NCBI RefSeq assembly: GCF_016086655.4
Contig: NC_052132.2
Location: 6,326,805 to 6,390,804, forward strand
Length of the DNA stretch: 64,000 nt
Source of the DNA: Lepeophtheirus salmonis
Taxonomy: Eukaryota; Arthropoda; Copepoda; Siphonostomatoida; Caligidae
Direction: 5' to 3'
The first letter of the stretch is position 1. The number at the start of each line of letters is the position of its first letter. Below the pieces are notes generated by a model. It had not been told where the DNA came from, searched no databases, and saw nothing but the letters and a program-made list of their open reading frames with translations. Made by a program: the position numbers and the translations under genes. Positions 35,806 to 46,839 of the stretch are shown piece by piece.

Positions 35806-36585
35806 TTTTAGGCTTTGAATATAATTGAATCTATTGAGGAAAGGATTTTTAATACTCAGGAATTAAATTGTGATGACAACTGCGATGGAAAAGATAATTC
35901 ATTCTTTAGAATACCAATTCCGAAAAAACAGGTCACCTAAACTTTCATAGGATTTAAATAACTTGGGATAGGTTATGTGTAGATGGTGAGCATTTCGGAA
36001 AGCACAAGGAAATAGCCGGAGCGAAAGATATGTTCATACTAAATTAACCCTTCGTTAGTAAACTGGGATTTTTTTAATCCCAAATTTTATCAAATTATTT
36101 CAAATCTTTTGAAAATAGATTTTACTGGAGGAACTCTTGACTATTCTCCTGATACATCTTTTAAAGTAAATGCACTTTTTAATATAGGCTATGTGCATTT
36201 GAATAAATATGTTCACGTTTAGGTCGTTTTTTACTTCTTCTATTTGATTTTTTTATGCATTGATACTTATGTAATATCAGCTGTTGTTCGATATATCAGA
36301 CTAAAATTCATCAAAATTAAGGAATAATGAAAAGGTTAAAAATTTAAACGAAAGATTATTTTAATACCAAACTTTTGTAAAGATAAGGAATTTTCATAGA
36401 AACTTTGTAAAAATAAGAATATATTGTTTTACACTGAATAACCACAATTTAATCTTGTTATCAATTAATTGAAGAAAACTATGTTTTTTAAGTATTTTTT
36501 ATAAGTAAAAGAAAAAAGTATTATAAATATATATAATGTTATTTTGAGTCTATGTCAACTATGTATCACGTAGTAAAATCCGTTT
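35806..36585. other. AT-rich DNA without recognisable gene
   Basis: No supportable feature. Confidence 0.4.
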
Positions 36586-36589
36586 AATA

Positions 36590-36950
36590 TTTGGTGTTGT
36601 TTTTTCAAATATTAAATTTTTTGGAAAAAATATTCAAAAAACCTTAGCTTTTTACGCAAAAATAAAATTTATTTTGACACAAATGCAAATATTCAAAGCC
36701 ATTCACGGAAAAATAATTTTTTTTTATAAAAAAAATCAAATTCCAAATATTAAATTTTGTAAAAAAGATTTCAAAATTGTATCGCTATTCACAGAAATTT
36801 AATTTTTTTGGAAAAAAAATTAAAATATGTATAACTATTTACAGAAAAATTAATTTAAAAAAAAAAAAATTCTAAAATGAATTTTAAAATATTATTTTTC
36901 TGACAAACATGCAATATGCAAAGCTATTTACAGAAAAATAAATTTTACGT
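36590..36950 (+). repeat. Degenerate AT-rich tandem repeat, about 4 units
   Basis: The word CAAAGCTATTTACAGAAAAA, with variants, recurs at about 36,697, 36,783, 36,831 and 36,920, separated by A- and T-rich filler of 50-90 bases. Strong A/T homopolymer content. No open frame of note. Confidence 0.55.
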
Positions 36951-37194
36951 TAACAGGTAAATGTATATCTTTTTTTATTTATTTACTCAAATAAAGGTGA
37001 TATGTTTCATTTTTAGGTTAAATTTCATCGCTTGGCATGACAGAAAATCAATTTTAAAATATAGTCATAAAGCCACTAATCCATCTGGATTACTTCAGAG
37101 AGAATACTTTAAAATACTAGTTTGTGGTATTAAAAGTAGGGTCTTCTTTTGATAATAAATAATCAAAACAAATTTTTCAAAAATCAACAGTTGT

Positions 37195-37385
37195 CTCTAG
37201 ACAATTACATTTGTGGTGTTTTGTAGAGTAGAGAGTGTATGCTAGAACTCTCAAAATTGTGATGACCTGAAGTCCACTGTCTAGCAACAGTTGATGACCA
37301 TATCTGTGGCCTTAATCAAGAAGTGGTGCGGTGCCTTCAGGACATGGTTGGAGGCCATATTGAAGGAAGTTGAGTATGGAGTACA
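37195..37385 (+). pseudogene. Tc1/mariner transposase C-terminal fragment
   Basis: The plus-strand reading NSQNCDDLKSTV, stop, QQLMTISVALIKKWCGAF, RTWLEAILKEVEYG matches the end of Tc1/mariner transposases (VDxLKxxIxxEWxxxSxxxVxxxCxxFRxRLEAxxxxxGGxxE). Only the last 60 or so residues remain; no catalytic residue and no TIR. Confidence 0.7.
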
Positions 37386-37806
37386 ATAAGGGCTAATGTG
37401 TTGTATGACGACATTAAAATAATCTTTAATCCACATCAAGAAATGGGAGAAAATCCCGACTGTTATTTTTATTTAATAAATGAGTTCAAAAAGTTCCAGG
37501 TTTGACATTTTTTTTTTATTCACCTCATTCAAAGAATAGTTATCCAAATTTCCTGACAATCTGTTATTTACACAAGATTTAATATTGATTTGCTCATTTA
37601 CAGCTGACCCTGGGCACTGATTGTGTATTCAAAGCTTTCAATTGATGCGGATAGGCCTCCCATACTTCCACTGAAAGAGGACACGCTGGAGGCTCATCCG
37701 TTCTCCATTTATTTTGAATTTTGCTGAACCAATACATCGACCTGAGTGTTATGCTACTTCTTTATGTGAAAAATACCGTTATAGACATTTACTTATTATT
37801 TAAACT
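37386..37806. other. Unassigned DNA next to R4
   Basis: A somewhat GC-richer stretch at 37,590-37,745. Its minus-strand reading (ASSVSSFSGSMGGLSASIES) is Ser/Gly-rich but too short and broken to assign. Confidence 0.3.
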
Positions 37807-38690
37807 GGTGGGATGAGTGTAGATATTCAAGATTTGTAGCTATAGCTTAGAATCTTTATTTGATTTTAAAAAGCTATACTGATTCCATTATTGTTCCATT
37901 CAAAATATAAACTCTATCCATTATTTTATAGTGAGGGTCATTTTTGGCAAAAATTAAGTGCTCCCGGAGTTCTGAGGCGTCATCAAATATGTGTGCCGAC
38001 TCGTGTTGTCTTAAAGATGACTTGTTGTTTCCTATTAACCAATGTTGCAGCTTCAAAGGGTTGAATTTCAATGTTGTGCAGCACGAAATGAAAGAGTATT
38101 GGCCCCGAATACATCACAAATTTTCTTGGTTGCATTCGACGCGTTTTTCCCTCTCAATAATAGTAAAAAGTTAAAATATGTCGCATTTCTTCCTTTGACA
38201 CACCCATACTCGACACACGATAGTTTACGACAGAACCGGTCAAGCACAATACTGTCCACAAAATTTTTGTAACACTCACGCCTTTACAACGCCTTATCGT
38301 ATGATCTTATGTGACCAATAATGAACAAGAAATACTTAGTTAAAAAAGGGCAAGAAATACGAACTTACTTTTTCCTATAAGCAGTCCATTATATCACAAG
38401 GTTGTACATTCCTACACTAAAATATAAGCTATAGTATAGAACGTTCATTTAATTTAAATTTCTTATATTGGCCTGAATATGGCCTTTCAAATCAAATCCA
38501 TCAGCTTTTCATTTCTTTTATTATGACCATGAATTTTGGTTCTTTAAGTGCAATTTACAACACCTGCAATGTATTAATAATAATAAATTAGTAATATAAA
38601 TTTACAACTATTCGTCAAACAATATAAATATAATCCACACTCAATTTTGATAAAAATAATTATAGCTAGCTTCGAATCGAAGAAGATAAA
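37807..38690 (+). repeat. Repeat R4, copy 2, interrupted by a mariner remnant
   Basis: Left block 37,807-37,862 matches 7,391-7,450, and right block about 38,530-38,690 (GTGCAATTTACAACACC, CACTCAATTTTGATAAAAAT) matches about 8,430-8,560. The interior differs: here a mariner remnant, there TTCGTC-rich arrays. Confidence 0.5.
37874..38378 (-). pseudogene. Mariner transposase remnant (family A, 37.9 kb copy)
   Basis: From ATG at 38,207 (minus strand) the reading begins MGVSKEEMRHILTFYYY. After a stop it continues EGKNASNATKKICDVFGANT, then SFRAAQH, the clearest N-terminus of family A in the window. It then passes to decayed C-terminal-like sequence (DDASELREHL near 37,975). The upstream end carries GAAATACGAACTTACTTTTTC (about 38,355-38,375), the family TIR. 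The left TIR is not evident. No catalytic triad. Confidence 0.8.
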
Positions 38691-39255
38691 TAAAGAGGGA
38701 TTAAACATGCATCGGTTCGCAACACCGAAAATAATAGAGTAAATCATTAATATAAGGACTGAATGAGGCATATTTTATCTACTTATATAACCAATCCATC
38801 ACGAAACCACAGAGGACTTAGCAATTCAAATATACATAATTAATGGTATTAGTGAAAGAAATTTGTCTGGAATTTGTTTATAAGCTTGTCAATGAACATA
38901 TGACTGATAGCTATGAGTAAAGCATTAGTGAGCTGCGCTCAATTAAGCACCACTAAAGACTTTTGAAAGATAGTGGGAGTGAGGCTCATTGTTTTGAATA
39001 ATGTGCAACAGCGGGAGTGGGCTCACCATTTTAGATGAGCGATAAAATCGCTCGAATTTTCGCTCATGTATATAAATTTGTAAACCTGTGTCTGTATCTC
39101 ATGAGAGAACATTAAAAAAGTTAATTTGTCACAAAATCGTGCAGAACACTTGAATTTGTCTCTGGCCACTTTATACTATCCATTATCACTTCATATTATC
39201 TTATTTTTACGTGGTAATATGAATTCTATCAATATAATAATTCCTATTCAAAGAT
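38691..39255. other. AT-rich DNA, no recognised gene
   Basis: A short block near 38,985 (GGGAGTGAGGCTCATTG) resembles one near 33,900 and could be an old repeat. Confidence 0.3.
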
Positions 39256-39485
39256 ATTTGAATATTTGGTAAAATTGCCCTTAGATCTAATTAAGCACAA
39301 ATGTTACTTTCTAATTTATAAACAACTATCCTCACCTACTGTTGAAAGAGTATTTTCTAAAGGTGGTCAATTGTGTAAGGATAAATGCTAGATTTGAAAA
39401 GATGAAAACTTTAAAAAAAAAAAATAACTTACATATCAATGAATCAAATCATTTTATGGATTTTTTACTTTCAAATATAATTTTA
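39256..39485 (+). pseudogene. hAT-type transposase C-terminal fragment
   Basis: The plus-strand reading FEYLVKLPLDLIKHKCYFLI, KQLSSPTVERVFSKGGQLCK ends in a stop, then a further piece follows after frameshift. SSPTVERVFSKGG is the hAT dimerisation motif (SAPVERVFSxAG). The reading is continuous for 50 residues. The rest of the protein and terminal repeats were not found. Confidence 0.65.
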
Positions 39486-40615
39486 GATCTTTAATTTTTA
39501 TATTTCTTCATTTTTTTGAATAAATAATACAAATACATCTATACCAGTGAAAAATTGAGTTGCAAATGAGCCTACAAAATAACTGAGCAGAAGAGCGCTT
39601 TTTCTTGAAAATGCTCTGGCAATGGCATAAATGTATAGTTTAAAAGCTCTTGCTGGGCAGTCCTTTTGTGACAAGTAGGCTACACTTGGTTTCCGTAGTG
39701 TAATTAAACAAGTTATGCAGATCCCTGAGGCTGGCATGAAAATGGAGAAAATACTATCATTTTTGATATAAATGTAGATAGCAAGCAAGCTAGTGTGGCA
39801 GTACAAGCTAAATTGATGGTAATTTGTGGAAGTACTTTATGTCTAATAACCTTCCGTAGCCTCAACTAGTCTCCTTCTTAAAATAAAGAGGGTACTATGA
39901 TTTAAAATCTCTTTTTTTTTTGTAAAGAAACAGTGGCAAGTTTTGATAATTGTCATGCTTCCAAAATTTAATAAATTATAATTTTTTCACTCCTACCCAT
40001 TTGAAATCACAAAACCTCTTTATTTTGATAGAGATATTGGTTGAAATTTGAAAATTATAATAGGCCAAGCTAATATAAATAAATTGTCCATATACGTATA
40101 CGTGTACACGCATGTGTAAATATGGTAACCCTCCATAACTAAAATGAACTCCTTCGTAAAGCTGAAATAAGTTATACTAGAAATTACAAGTATACATAGA
40201 TATATACATAGTTTTATTGATGGTTGCCTTAAAAATCTTATCATTGAGTTTGCGAAGGCATAGGTGTGTCTTTATCCCTTACCACTTAGGCATAGGTCAA
40301 AAATACATCACCATTAAGTATCTGTCTATAGCCCACCCATGGAATTCTAGATACATGAAAGTCTATTGTCGTTCTCCTCCCCTCCCTTTTTTTCCTACCT
40401 GAGTCATAAAGCCTTTATATACTTTGTACACTTAGTGCATAAGTTATATTGACAAACTTTTTGTTAGTTATCCTTTGAAACTAAACACATTCAAAGATAT
40501 CCGTGGCTGGTAAGAAATGAGTTTTTGTTTAAAATAATAAGAATATTTTAAAATTGTAAAAAAAAACTGTCAGGATAATTATTTGTATTTAAAAAATGTG
40601 GCAAAGACCAACCTT
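39486..40615. other. AT-rich DNA with one unassigned frame
   Basis: A 102-codon minus-strand frame at 39,498-39,806 is open. The opposite strand has a frame with two stops (reading KALAGQSFCDK and SVIKQVMQIPEAG) that looks equally protein-like. I could not decide between them or assign either. Confidence 0.3.
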
Positions 40616-41200
40616 TCTTGATATGTTTAAAGGGTTAATCTTATCTAGTGGTCACATTCATTATTTTCAATCATCAATGACATTGATGAAAAATCATGGA
40701 GGAGGACAACAAGAAATCATATCTCTCAGCAGAGCAAGCTGTGACGGTTGGAGAGAGCAAAGAAGATTCTAAATTTTCAGGAGGCCAACAAAAATTCAGC
40801 CAAAGTTTTGCCCCGTGTCATGACACAACTATTACCGAGGCCTTCCTAAGTGACAACTTTTCGGACTTTAGGGACTTTAACATCTGGCCACCCCTTCTCC
40901 AGACGCGAACCCCTTGTACTACTCTATCTAGGCGAGTCTGGAGGAGAGGATGTGTGCTACTCCTCACAGGAGTGTGCAGTATCTTGAGGCATCCATCAAG
41001 TAGGAGTGTACCAAGCTCGAGCCTGACTATAGTCAAGATATACTAGGGATTTAGGCCTCGTATTGAGAAAATTATGTGAGCTGAGGGCTCGTGTATTGAA
41101 TAATAGTTGTGCTGAGCACTATTTTCAGATGATTTAGTTAAGTAAATGTCTTCACAAATTATCTCCTTTAACTTTTACTATTGAAAAACTGAAGAAAAAA
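40616..41200 (+). pseudogene. Tc1/mariner transposase remnant (family B, copy 2)
   Basis: A frame from ATG at 40,696 (116 codons to 41,046) starts EEDNKKSYLSAEQAVTVGES, then FSGGQQKFSQ, and shifts into C-terminal sequence: WPPL at about 40,885, then in another frame SPDANPLYYSI and LEERMCATPHRSVQYLEAS near 40,910-41,010. The middle of the enzyme, with the first catalytic Asp, is deleted; this copy keeps the SPD block that the 1.0 kb copy lacks. Stops interrupt the C-terminal frame. Homology with copy 1 continues to about 41,195 (AAATGTCTTCACAAA). The minus-strand frame at 40,818-41,036 is a shadow. Confidence 0.8.
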
Positions 41201-41639
41201 AGGAAATGTGTCAGCTGTTTTAGAAAATGTTAAGAATAATAATATATTCAGTCCCTTCTTTTTTATTATTACACATTTAAAAAAATGACTGATATTGGAA
41301 AATGAGAAATTGTGTATTTATTTTAGATATCAAGATTTCCTGGTCCACCTAGGGATTACAATTTAACTTGAACTGTTGAATGACACTATGTAATCTTAAA
41401 TTAATTATGTTTAGATTGCTACTAAAAACTGACAATTTTCAATATGTACTCAGGCGGAAGGAAACCTTCTAACAGTTAGTAGTAACTGAAAATGTTTCAG
41501 CCTTTTTTTTTAATGTAAAAAAAATCTCAGAAAGGATAGAAATGAAGCTGAAAACACATTATATATGACTTTATTAACATAAAAATTAGTTTTTCTTTAC
41601 AAAGTTTTATCTTTATTTCAAAAATGTGCTTATTTTTAT

Positions 41640-41914
41640 TCCACCAGTAAGCCTGGCATTGCCCGGAATAATTAAACGTCGGTTTAAAGACAAATTTTGC
41701 TGTGCTTATGTTGGAGATAACTCCCTCAAAAATCCTTATTGTTACTCTCCGTTCATATGTGTTCTGTCCTTAGAAATGAAACAATCATAATTATATTTTG
41801 CAAATTAGAGCGTTAAAAAAAATCATTTTAACATAGTACCAGCGTTTATATTTAATTCAAATCTTAGCGTATTATTAAAAAAAAATACACATGAATTATG
41901 ATATACATTCTGTC
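41640..41914 (+). repeat. Dispersed repeat R3, copy 2, left part
   Basis: Starts AGTAAGCCTGGCATTGCCCG, followed by AATAATTAAACGTCGGTTTA, TTGGAGATAACTCCCTCAAA and ATCCTTATTGTTACTCTCC. It stops at the mariner inserted from 41,915 and resumes after 42,800. Confidence 0.55.
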
Positions 41915-42800
41915 AAAAAGTACCAGAATTGTGTCATAAAACACAAAGTTCCCATTTGATCATAATATATTTTGTCGCCTTCAGTGTAATTTCCTTTGGA
42001 TGCAATGCACATATACCAAGGTTTTTTTTAGTCCTTGAACTATTTTTATAGGCACTTTTTGGCATGACCTTTAGCTTCTTCCACAAATTTTGTTTTATGG
42101 ATTCAATAGACTCAAAACGGGTTCCACAGAGTAGCAATTTATGTTTGGAGAACAAAAACAAAGTCACACGGAGATAAATCATGTGAATATGGTGGTTGAT
42201 CATTGGCAGTTATTGCATGTTTGCCTTTTAATTCGCTCACAATCATGGCTCTGTGCGATGGTGAATTATCGTCGTGTAAAATCCACGAGCTGTTCTTCGA
42301 TAATTCTGGCCGTTTTCGACAGATTTTCTCACACAAACGCCTTAGTACGGAGAAATAGTCCTCCTTATTTACCGTTTGTCCCTTTGGAACGAATTTATGA
42401 TGTACTACCCCGCAGATATAAAAGAAAACAATAAGCATCAAACTTGACTTTTGAGACTTGATCTCACGATCCTCCTTGAACCCTTTTTACCACTCATATG
42501 GACGGGTTTTTCATAAAACTGATTCATAGAAAGTTTTTTCTATGCCTTTCAACGCGTCAGCACATGAAATTTCGTTCACCACACAAAACAGAAGGCAAAC
42601 TCTTTGTTTAATAATTTCGCTCATTGTAAAAATTGTGGAGCACTAGAGAGATAGCTTTATCCAGCTGTTGCAAGCAAGCTGGGCTATAGATCGAGCATAA
42701 CTTGGCATCATAATAAAAGACAGTACTTCCTTCCTAGAAAAAAATGTTTTTATCCCTTCAGGGTGGGCAATTTATATTAACAATTCCCGGTACTTTTTTT
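41915..42800 (-). pseudogene. Mariner deletion derivative inserted in R3, about 0.89 kb
   Basis: The ends are inverted (AAAAAGTACCAGAATTGT at 41,915 against AAAAAGTACCGGGAATTGT reading in from about 42,798). From ATG near 42,625 the minus-strand reading is MSEIIKQRVCLLFCVVNEIS and CADALKGIEKTFYESVL. It jumps near 42,450 to MLIVFFYICGVVHHKFVP, QTVNKEDYFSVLRRL, then SWILHDDNSPSHRA (second Asp block, HDD), then PPYSHDLSPCDFVF (third block, decayed). In another frame it ends RFESIESIKQNLWKKLKVMP. The region with the first catalytic Asp is missing and one frameshift lies near 42,200. Inactive mariner. Confidence 0.9.
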
Positions 42801-42930
42801 ATATGAGAGACCAATTACAAAAACCAACAGAAACCTCTTGTTATATATGCACACCCCGTTGACTTTTTTTCGTATATTCGTTTAGACGGACAGGCAGACA
42901 AACTTTGCTTTATTAATATAGATATGATCA
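42801..42930 (+). repeat. Dispersed repeat R3, copy 2, right part
   Basis: Resumes after the mariner with ATGCACACCCCGTTGAC and ends GACGGACAGGCAGACAAACT followed by TTGCTTTATTAATATAGAT. The 3' end style recalls interspersed repeats common in arthropods; class not determined. Confidence 0.5.
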
Positions 42931-43560
42931 TACAATCTCAAAAAATATAATACTTTAGGGTTAAAAAATCACCAGATTTAAGAGTTATGTATGAAAAGAC
43001 ATCAGGCCTCAATTTTTCTATTGTTTTTACACCAAAGGGACGTATTTGAAGCATAATGAAATTGGGTTTAATTTCAAAAATAGTAATTGATTCTATAAAA
43101 CTTAATTCAGGAGCAATATTAATTTAATTTTTTTCCCTAAAAATTAACATAATTTTTTGCAAATTAATGAGTTCTTTTATTTTCATAAATTTACTTAAAT
43201 CAATTAAATAGTGTAAAATACTTGAAAAGTTCACAAAAAAAGATCTCAAAAAACCAGTTATGATACGAAAAAATTAATAGCAGATTTTTAATAAACACGT
43301 TATGTACTACTACTGGAATTGAATATGGAATTCAAAAGACAATTTTTCTTTTACATGCGTCATTTCAACATTAATATTTATCACAGAAAAGTGTAAGTCA
43401 AACTTTTTTAATTTTTAAAGTCAACATTTCAAATAACTGAATCAAATGTAAATCAATAATAATAGTTTGAAAAAAGTATGATATAAGATGAGTATGAAAC
43501 TTTTTTTGGTTTCATCCTGAAGAGTGTTTTTTTATTTATTATCCAAAAGCTGTTATCATT
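42931..43560. other. AT-rich DNA without recognisable gene
   Basis: No supportable feature. Confidence 0.4.
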
Positions 43561-43569
43561 ATTATTGAA

Positions 43570-45175
43570 GAGAGAACATCTATGCATAAAGTAATCACTT
43601 TTGCGTGAAAGCCGAAGAGTAACACTGAGATTTTGTTGCAAAGTTGTATGTGTAAGTCCTTGTTGGACAAGGAGGAATATGGAGGGTTGACATCGTAGTA
43701 TTAGCTGTCTAAATCATTGCTAGATACGGAGTGGGATTTGTGGTAATTCCCTTCAGCCTATAGACCAGGGGTTGGGAACCTATAGCTCGTGAGACAGATT
43801 TGCCTCTTTTGATGACTGCATCCGACTCGCAGAAAAATCCTTAATCTAAAAAAATGATGACATTAAAAATATTGTAGCAACCCAGCTGATAGGTGCTATT
43901 TTCAGTGTGACAAAACGTTATTGTTCTTATGTCCACTTTTATAAAAGAAAATTGAATGTGGCATATATGTGAGTGTCATTGGAGGGGAAGCATGTGTATG
44001 TGTGAGAATGAGAGGGAGAGAGCGCCGGCGAAAAGGAGAGAAGTTGGATGTACGGAGAGCCGGAGGGTGAAATTGTCGTTAATTTAGTTGTTCTTGAGGC
44101 GTGGTTATGTCAAAAATAACCTGTTATCAAGAAGGGAGGTCCTGGGACGTTTTGTAGGTTGTCTTTCATTAAGTGAAAAAAAGTCCAGCATCCTGGGTTA
44201 GCAAACATTGAATGACGCCTGAAGTTCTCCTTTCACGTAGATATGACTGAGCATCAGAAACAGCTCAATGTGAAAATACAAGGTGTTGGAAATGCAGTCT
44301 AATTCCTTCCACAGGTTGTGTTTGTATTTGAAAACAAGTTGGGCATTAAAACAGGTCTTTCACTACATTTTGTAAAACTGGGAGAGTTTTAAGATGCATG
44401 CATAGCAAGTGAGCCTGCTCAACATTTTGATCTTCAGGAGCTTGCAGACTTCACATCTCCTGCAGTCATTCAATACGCACTTTGGTGAATTTCGTGAGTG
44501 CACTCACTTTTTTCAGTTCATATCACCCATCCAGACGAATGTACAGTGGACAGCGCCGACCTGAGTTACATCTCCGCCAAAGATTTCGAGCTACAAGTTG
44601 CAGCCTTGAAGGCATCAGACATGTGAGTGAATAAGTTCAAGCATTTAATAAGTAGTGAGGAGAAATGAAAAAACTTCAACCAGATTTTTAAAACTTGGAA
44701 CAGTCACATACCACACACTGTAGCGGGAAAGTATGGCTGTACTGACAAAGATTGGGTCTATGAATGCATGTGAGCAGTCATTCTCATATATAAATAATAT
44801 TAAAAGCAATCTACGATCACATTTCACGCATGCCAGTCTTAACCCCTGCATGAAGCTTCATCTTACTAAATAAATCCACCAGTCTACAAATCCATCAACA
44901 AAACCATGCAGCACCAGAAGTGACATTAATGGTAAGAAGTACTCTATTTAGAATTAAGATATTTATTGTAATTTAAAACATTTACTTGCATTTAGTCTTA
45001 AGTTTATTGTATGGTTCTTGCGGAATTGTATTATAAATTATGTGGCATTCATGGCTCCCCCAGCCAAAAAGGTTCCCGACTCCTGCTATAGATGTTCACG
45101 GTTAATATAATGAAATGTCGTCACAACTAAGCTGTTCTGCTAACAAACACTCGTTGAATTATCACGTTAATTTTG
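43570..45175 (+). repeat. Dispersed repeat R1, plus copy split by a hAT insertion
   Basis: R1 sequence 43,570-43,765 (GTAAGTCCTTGTTGGACAAG, AATCATTGCTAGATACGGAG) continues at 45,086-45,175 (ATGAAATGTCGTCACAACTA, AACACTCGTTGAATTATCAC). The inserted 1.32 kb in between is a hAT transposon. Confidence 0.8.
43766..45085 (+). mobile_element. hAT transposon, 1,320 bp, decayed, with 8 bp target duplication
   Basis: Ends read inward CAGGGGTTGGGAACCT and CAGGAGTCGGGAACCT; flanks are CTATAGAC (43,758-43,765) and CTATAGAT (45,086-45,093). Plus-strand transposase pieces: VLGRFVGCLSLSEKKSS near 44,150, FHVDMTEHQKQLNVKIQGVG near 44,235-44,290, FVFENKLGIKTGLS, ELADF, DFELQVAALKASDM near 44,590, and NACEQSFSYINNIKSNLRSH near 44,765-44,825. 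The order matches hAT proteins of the ZBED5/FAM200/GTF2IRD2-like type (MTEHLNxLNLxLQG; C-terminal CExxFSxMNxIKSxxRSxL). Stops and the missing BED zinc finger show it is dead. A minus-strand 68-codon frame over the C-terminus is a shadow. Confidence 0.9.
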
Positions 45176-45234
45176 ATTGAGTTGTTGTTTTTTTTTTTTC
45201 ACATTCAAAGAGATCATACTTTTTACATGTACTA

Positions 45235-46023
45235 GATATGCGCCTATGAAATGAGACTTTCGGCTATTTCTCCCTAGGTGTCAGAAGCTAGACCTTATAA
45301 ACCGGCCCAAAAATGTGAATGTTTATTTCGACATGTGTCAACAATATTTAATTCATTGTTTGTATAGTTTCATTCAACAACGCACTTTTTTCGCTCGTAA
45401 AAATGTGCCCATCAAATGCTTGTAGATGTTTACAGTTGACATGCTCTAAGCAGAGCAGAGTCCTTCAGGTGGCTTGAAAAATTCCAAAGAGGTGCTTTTG
45501 ACGTGAGAAATGAAGAGCACGGAAAGAAGACAATGTTGTGTGTTTTCTGGGACCAGTGTGGTGTCATATTGTATGAACTTCTACAACCTGTTCAAACCAT
45601 TAATGGTTATCGCTACCAACAACAATTGGCCAATTTGAACCATGCTATATGCCAAAAACACCCAAAATATGAGGTTAAGCAACACAAAGTAATTTTTTTT
45701 TATGACAACGCACCACCGCATAACTCTATGGTTCATGCGGCTTACTCACCTGACCTGGTGCCTTCCGATCATCACCTGTTTGTGTCAATAGGCCTCGCAC
45801 TAAATGATTTACGCTTTGATTCTCACAATGAAGCCAAAAAATGAATCAATGGCTGGCTTGCAGCCAAAGACGAATATTTTGGAAAGGCATACATAAATTG
45901 CCTGAAAGATGAAAAATGTGTGGCAAGCAAAGCTGCATACATTGAAAATTAAATTTTTTAACCATTTTTCACAATAAACGTTCAAAAAATTTAAAAAATT
46001 CTCATTTATAGGCACATACCTGG
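45235..46023 (+). mobile_element. Mariner deletion derivative, 789 bp, TIRs and TA duplication
   Basis: The left end is GATATGCGCCTATGAAATGA at 45,235. The right end is its near complement, TCATTTATAGGCACATACC, finishing at about 46,023. TA flanks both (45,233-45,234; 46,024-46,025). It starts one gap of 59 bp after the R1 copy at 43.6-45.2 kb. About 500 bp shorter than an intact mariner. Confidence 0.85.
45440..45951 (+). pseudogene. Mariner transposase, internally deleted, one in-frame stop
   Basis: The plus-strand reading ALSRAESFRWLEKFQRGAF, then DVRNEEHG (N-terminal linker) jumps straight to KKTMLCVFWDQCGVILYELL, so the first catalytic Asp is deleted. It continues through NGYRYQQQLANLNHAICQKH, VIFFYDNAPPHN (second Asp), and YSPDLVPSDHHLF (third Asp block). 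About 18 residues are missing between the last two motifs. A TGA at 45,842-45,844 interrupts it; the same frame goes on INGWLAAKDEYF to CVASKAAYIEN and a stop at about 45,951. The style is that of cecropia-like mariners, a tentative subfamily. Confidence 0.9.
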
Positions 46024-46839
46024 TATATTGATGATTGTTTAAGAGTAACGTTGTTTTTTTTACAAAATGCATTATTTATCAATTGAACATAATGTATAAT
46101 GTGTCATTTCTAAATTTGTGCATAAAAGATAGTTTTCCACTGATTATATTTTTCATTGAATATAAAATAATATGATAAGGAAAAAATCTTACATAATCAC
46201 AAATAACCATATATTATTTTACCAATAAGCTAGCAATCTCATTCTTCTATGAATATATCTTTTTTCTTTTGAGTAGCATTGTGTATCAGCCTCTGTCACT
46301 CATATTCCCATCCCCCTTCTATGTTGTATTGTATGTCAGGTTTTATATGTACCAGTGATGTCGCAGTTTGGGGGTCTGGACCGGTTTGCAAACTGCTAAA
46401 CTTTGAAAAACTAGCTAACCGAGAACCATTTTTCCAATTATATCAAATTTAAATAATCGGAACTTAACCAATATTTATTCAGCAATCTTTTTAGTTGCAA
46501 GTTTGAAAAATAAGTAATTACCAAAAGTTTTAAGTCTAGTTATCAAATCAAATACTTATATAACACTCATCCTATGCACAATTGTATAATTTGAGTATAT
46601 AGGCATAGTATGAACAAACTCATCAATTACCACAAAAAATCTTCTTCCCCTCAATATATAGTTTTTTTATAATTTATTACTTAATATAAAAAGAAATACG
46701 ATATGAGGGGAATATATTCCAGAATAAAGAGAGTCAGAATAATTCCAAACACCGCGTAATGCAAATCCTCAGTGTTTGAAACCACGTAATGCAGGAACCT
46801 CCTGTATATTCAACTTTTTATAAGGAAATATCATATATG
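46024..46839. other. Intergenic DNA between mariner and Tc1
   Basis: No gene recognised. CAGTGATGTCGCAGTTTGGG near 46,353 resembles a hAT terminus without a visible partner. Confidence 0.35.
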
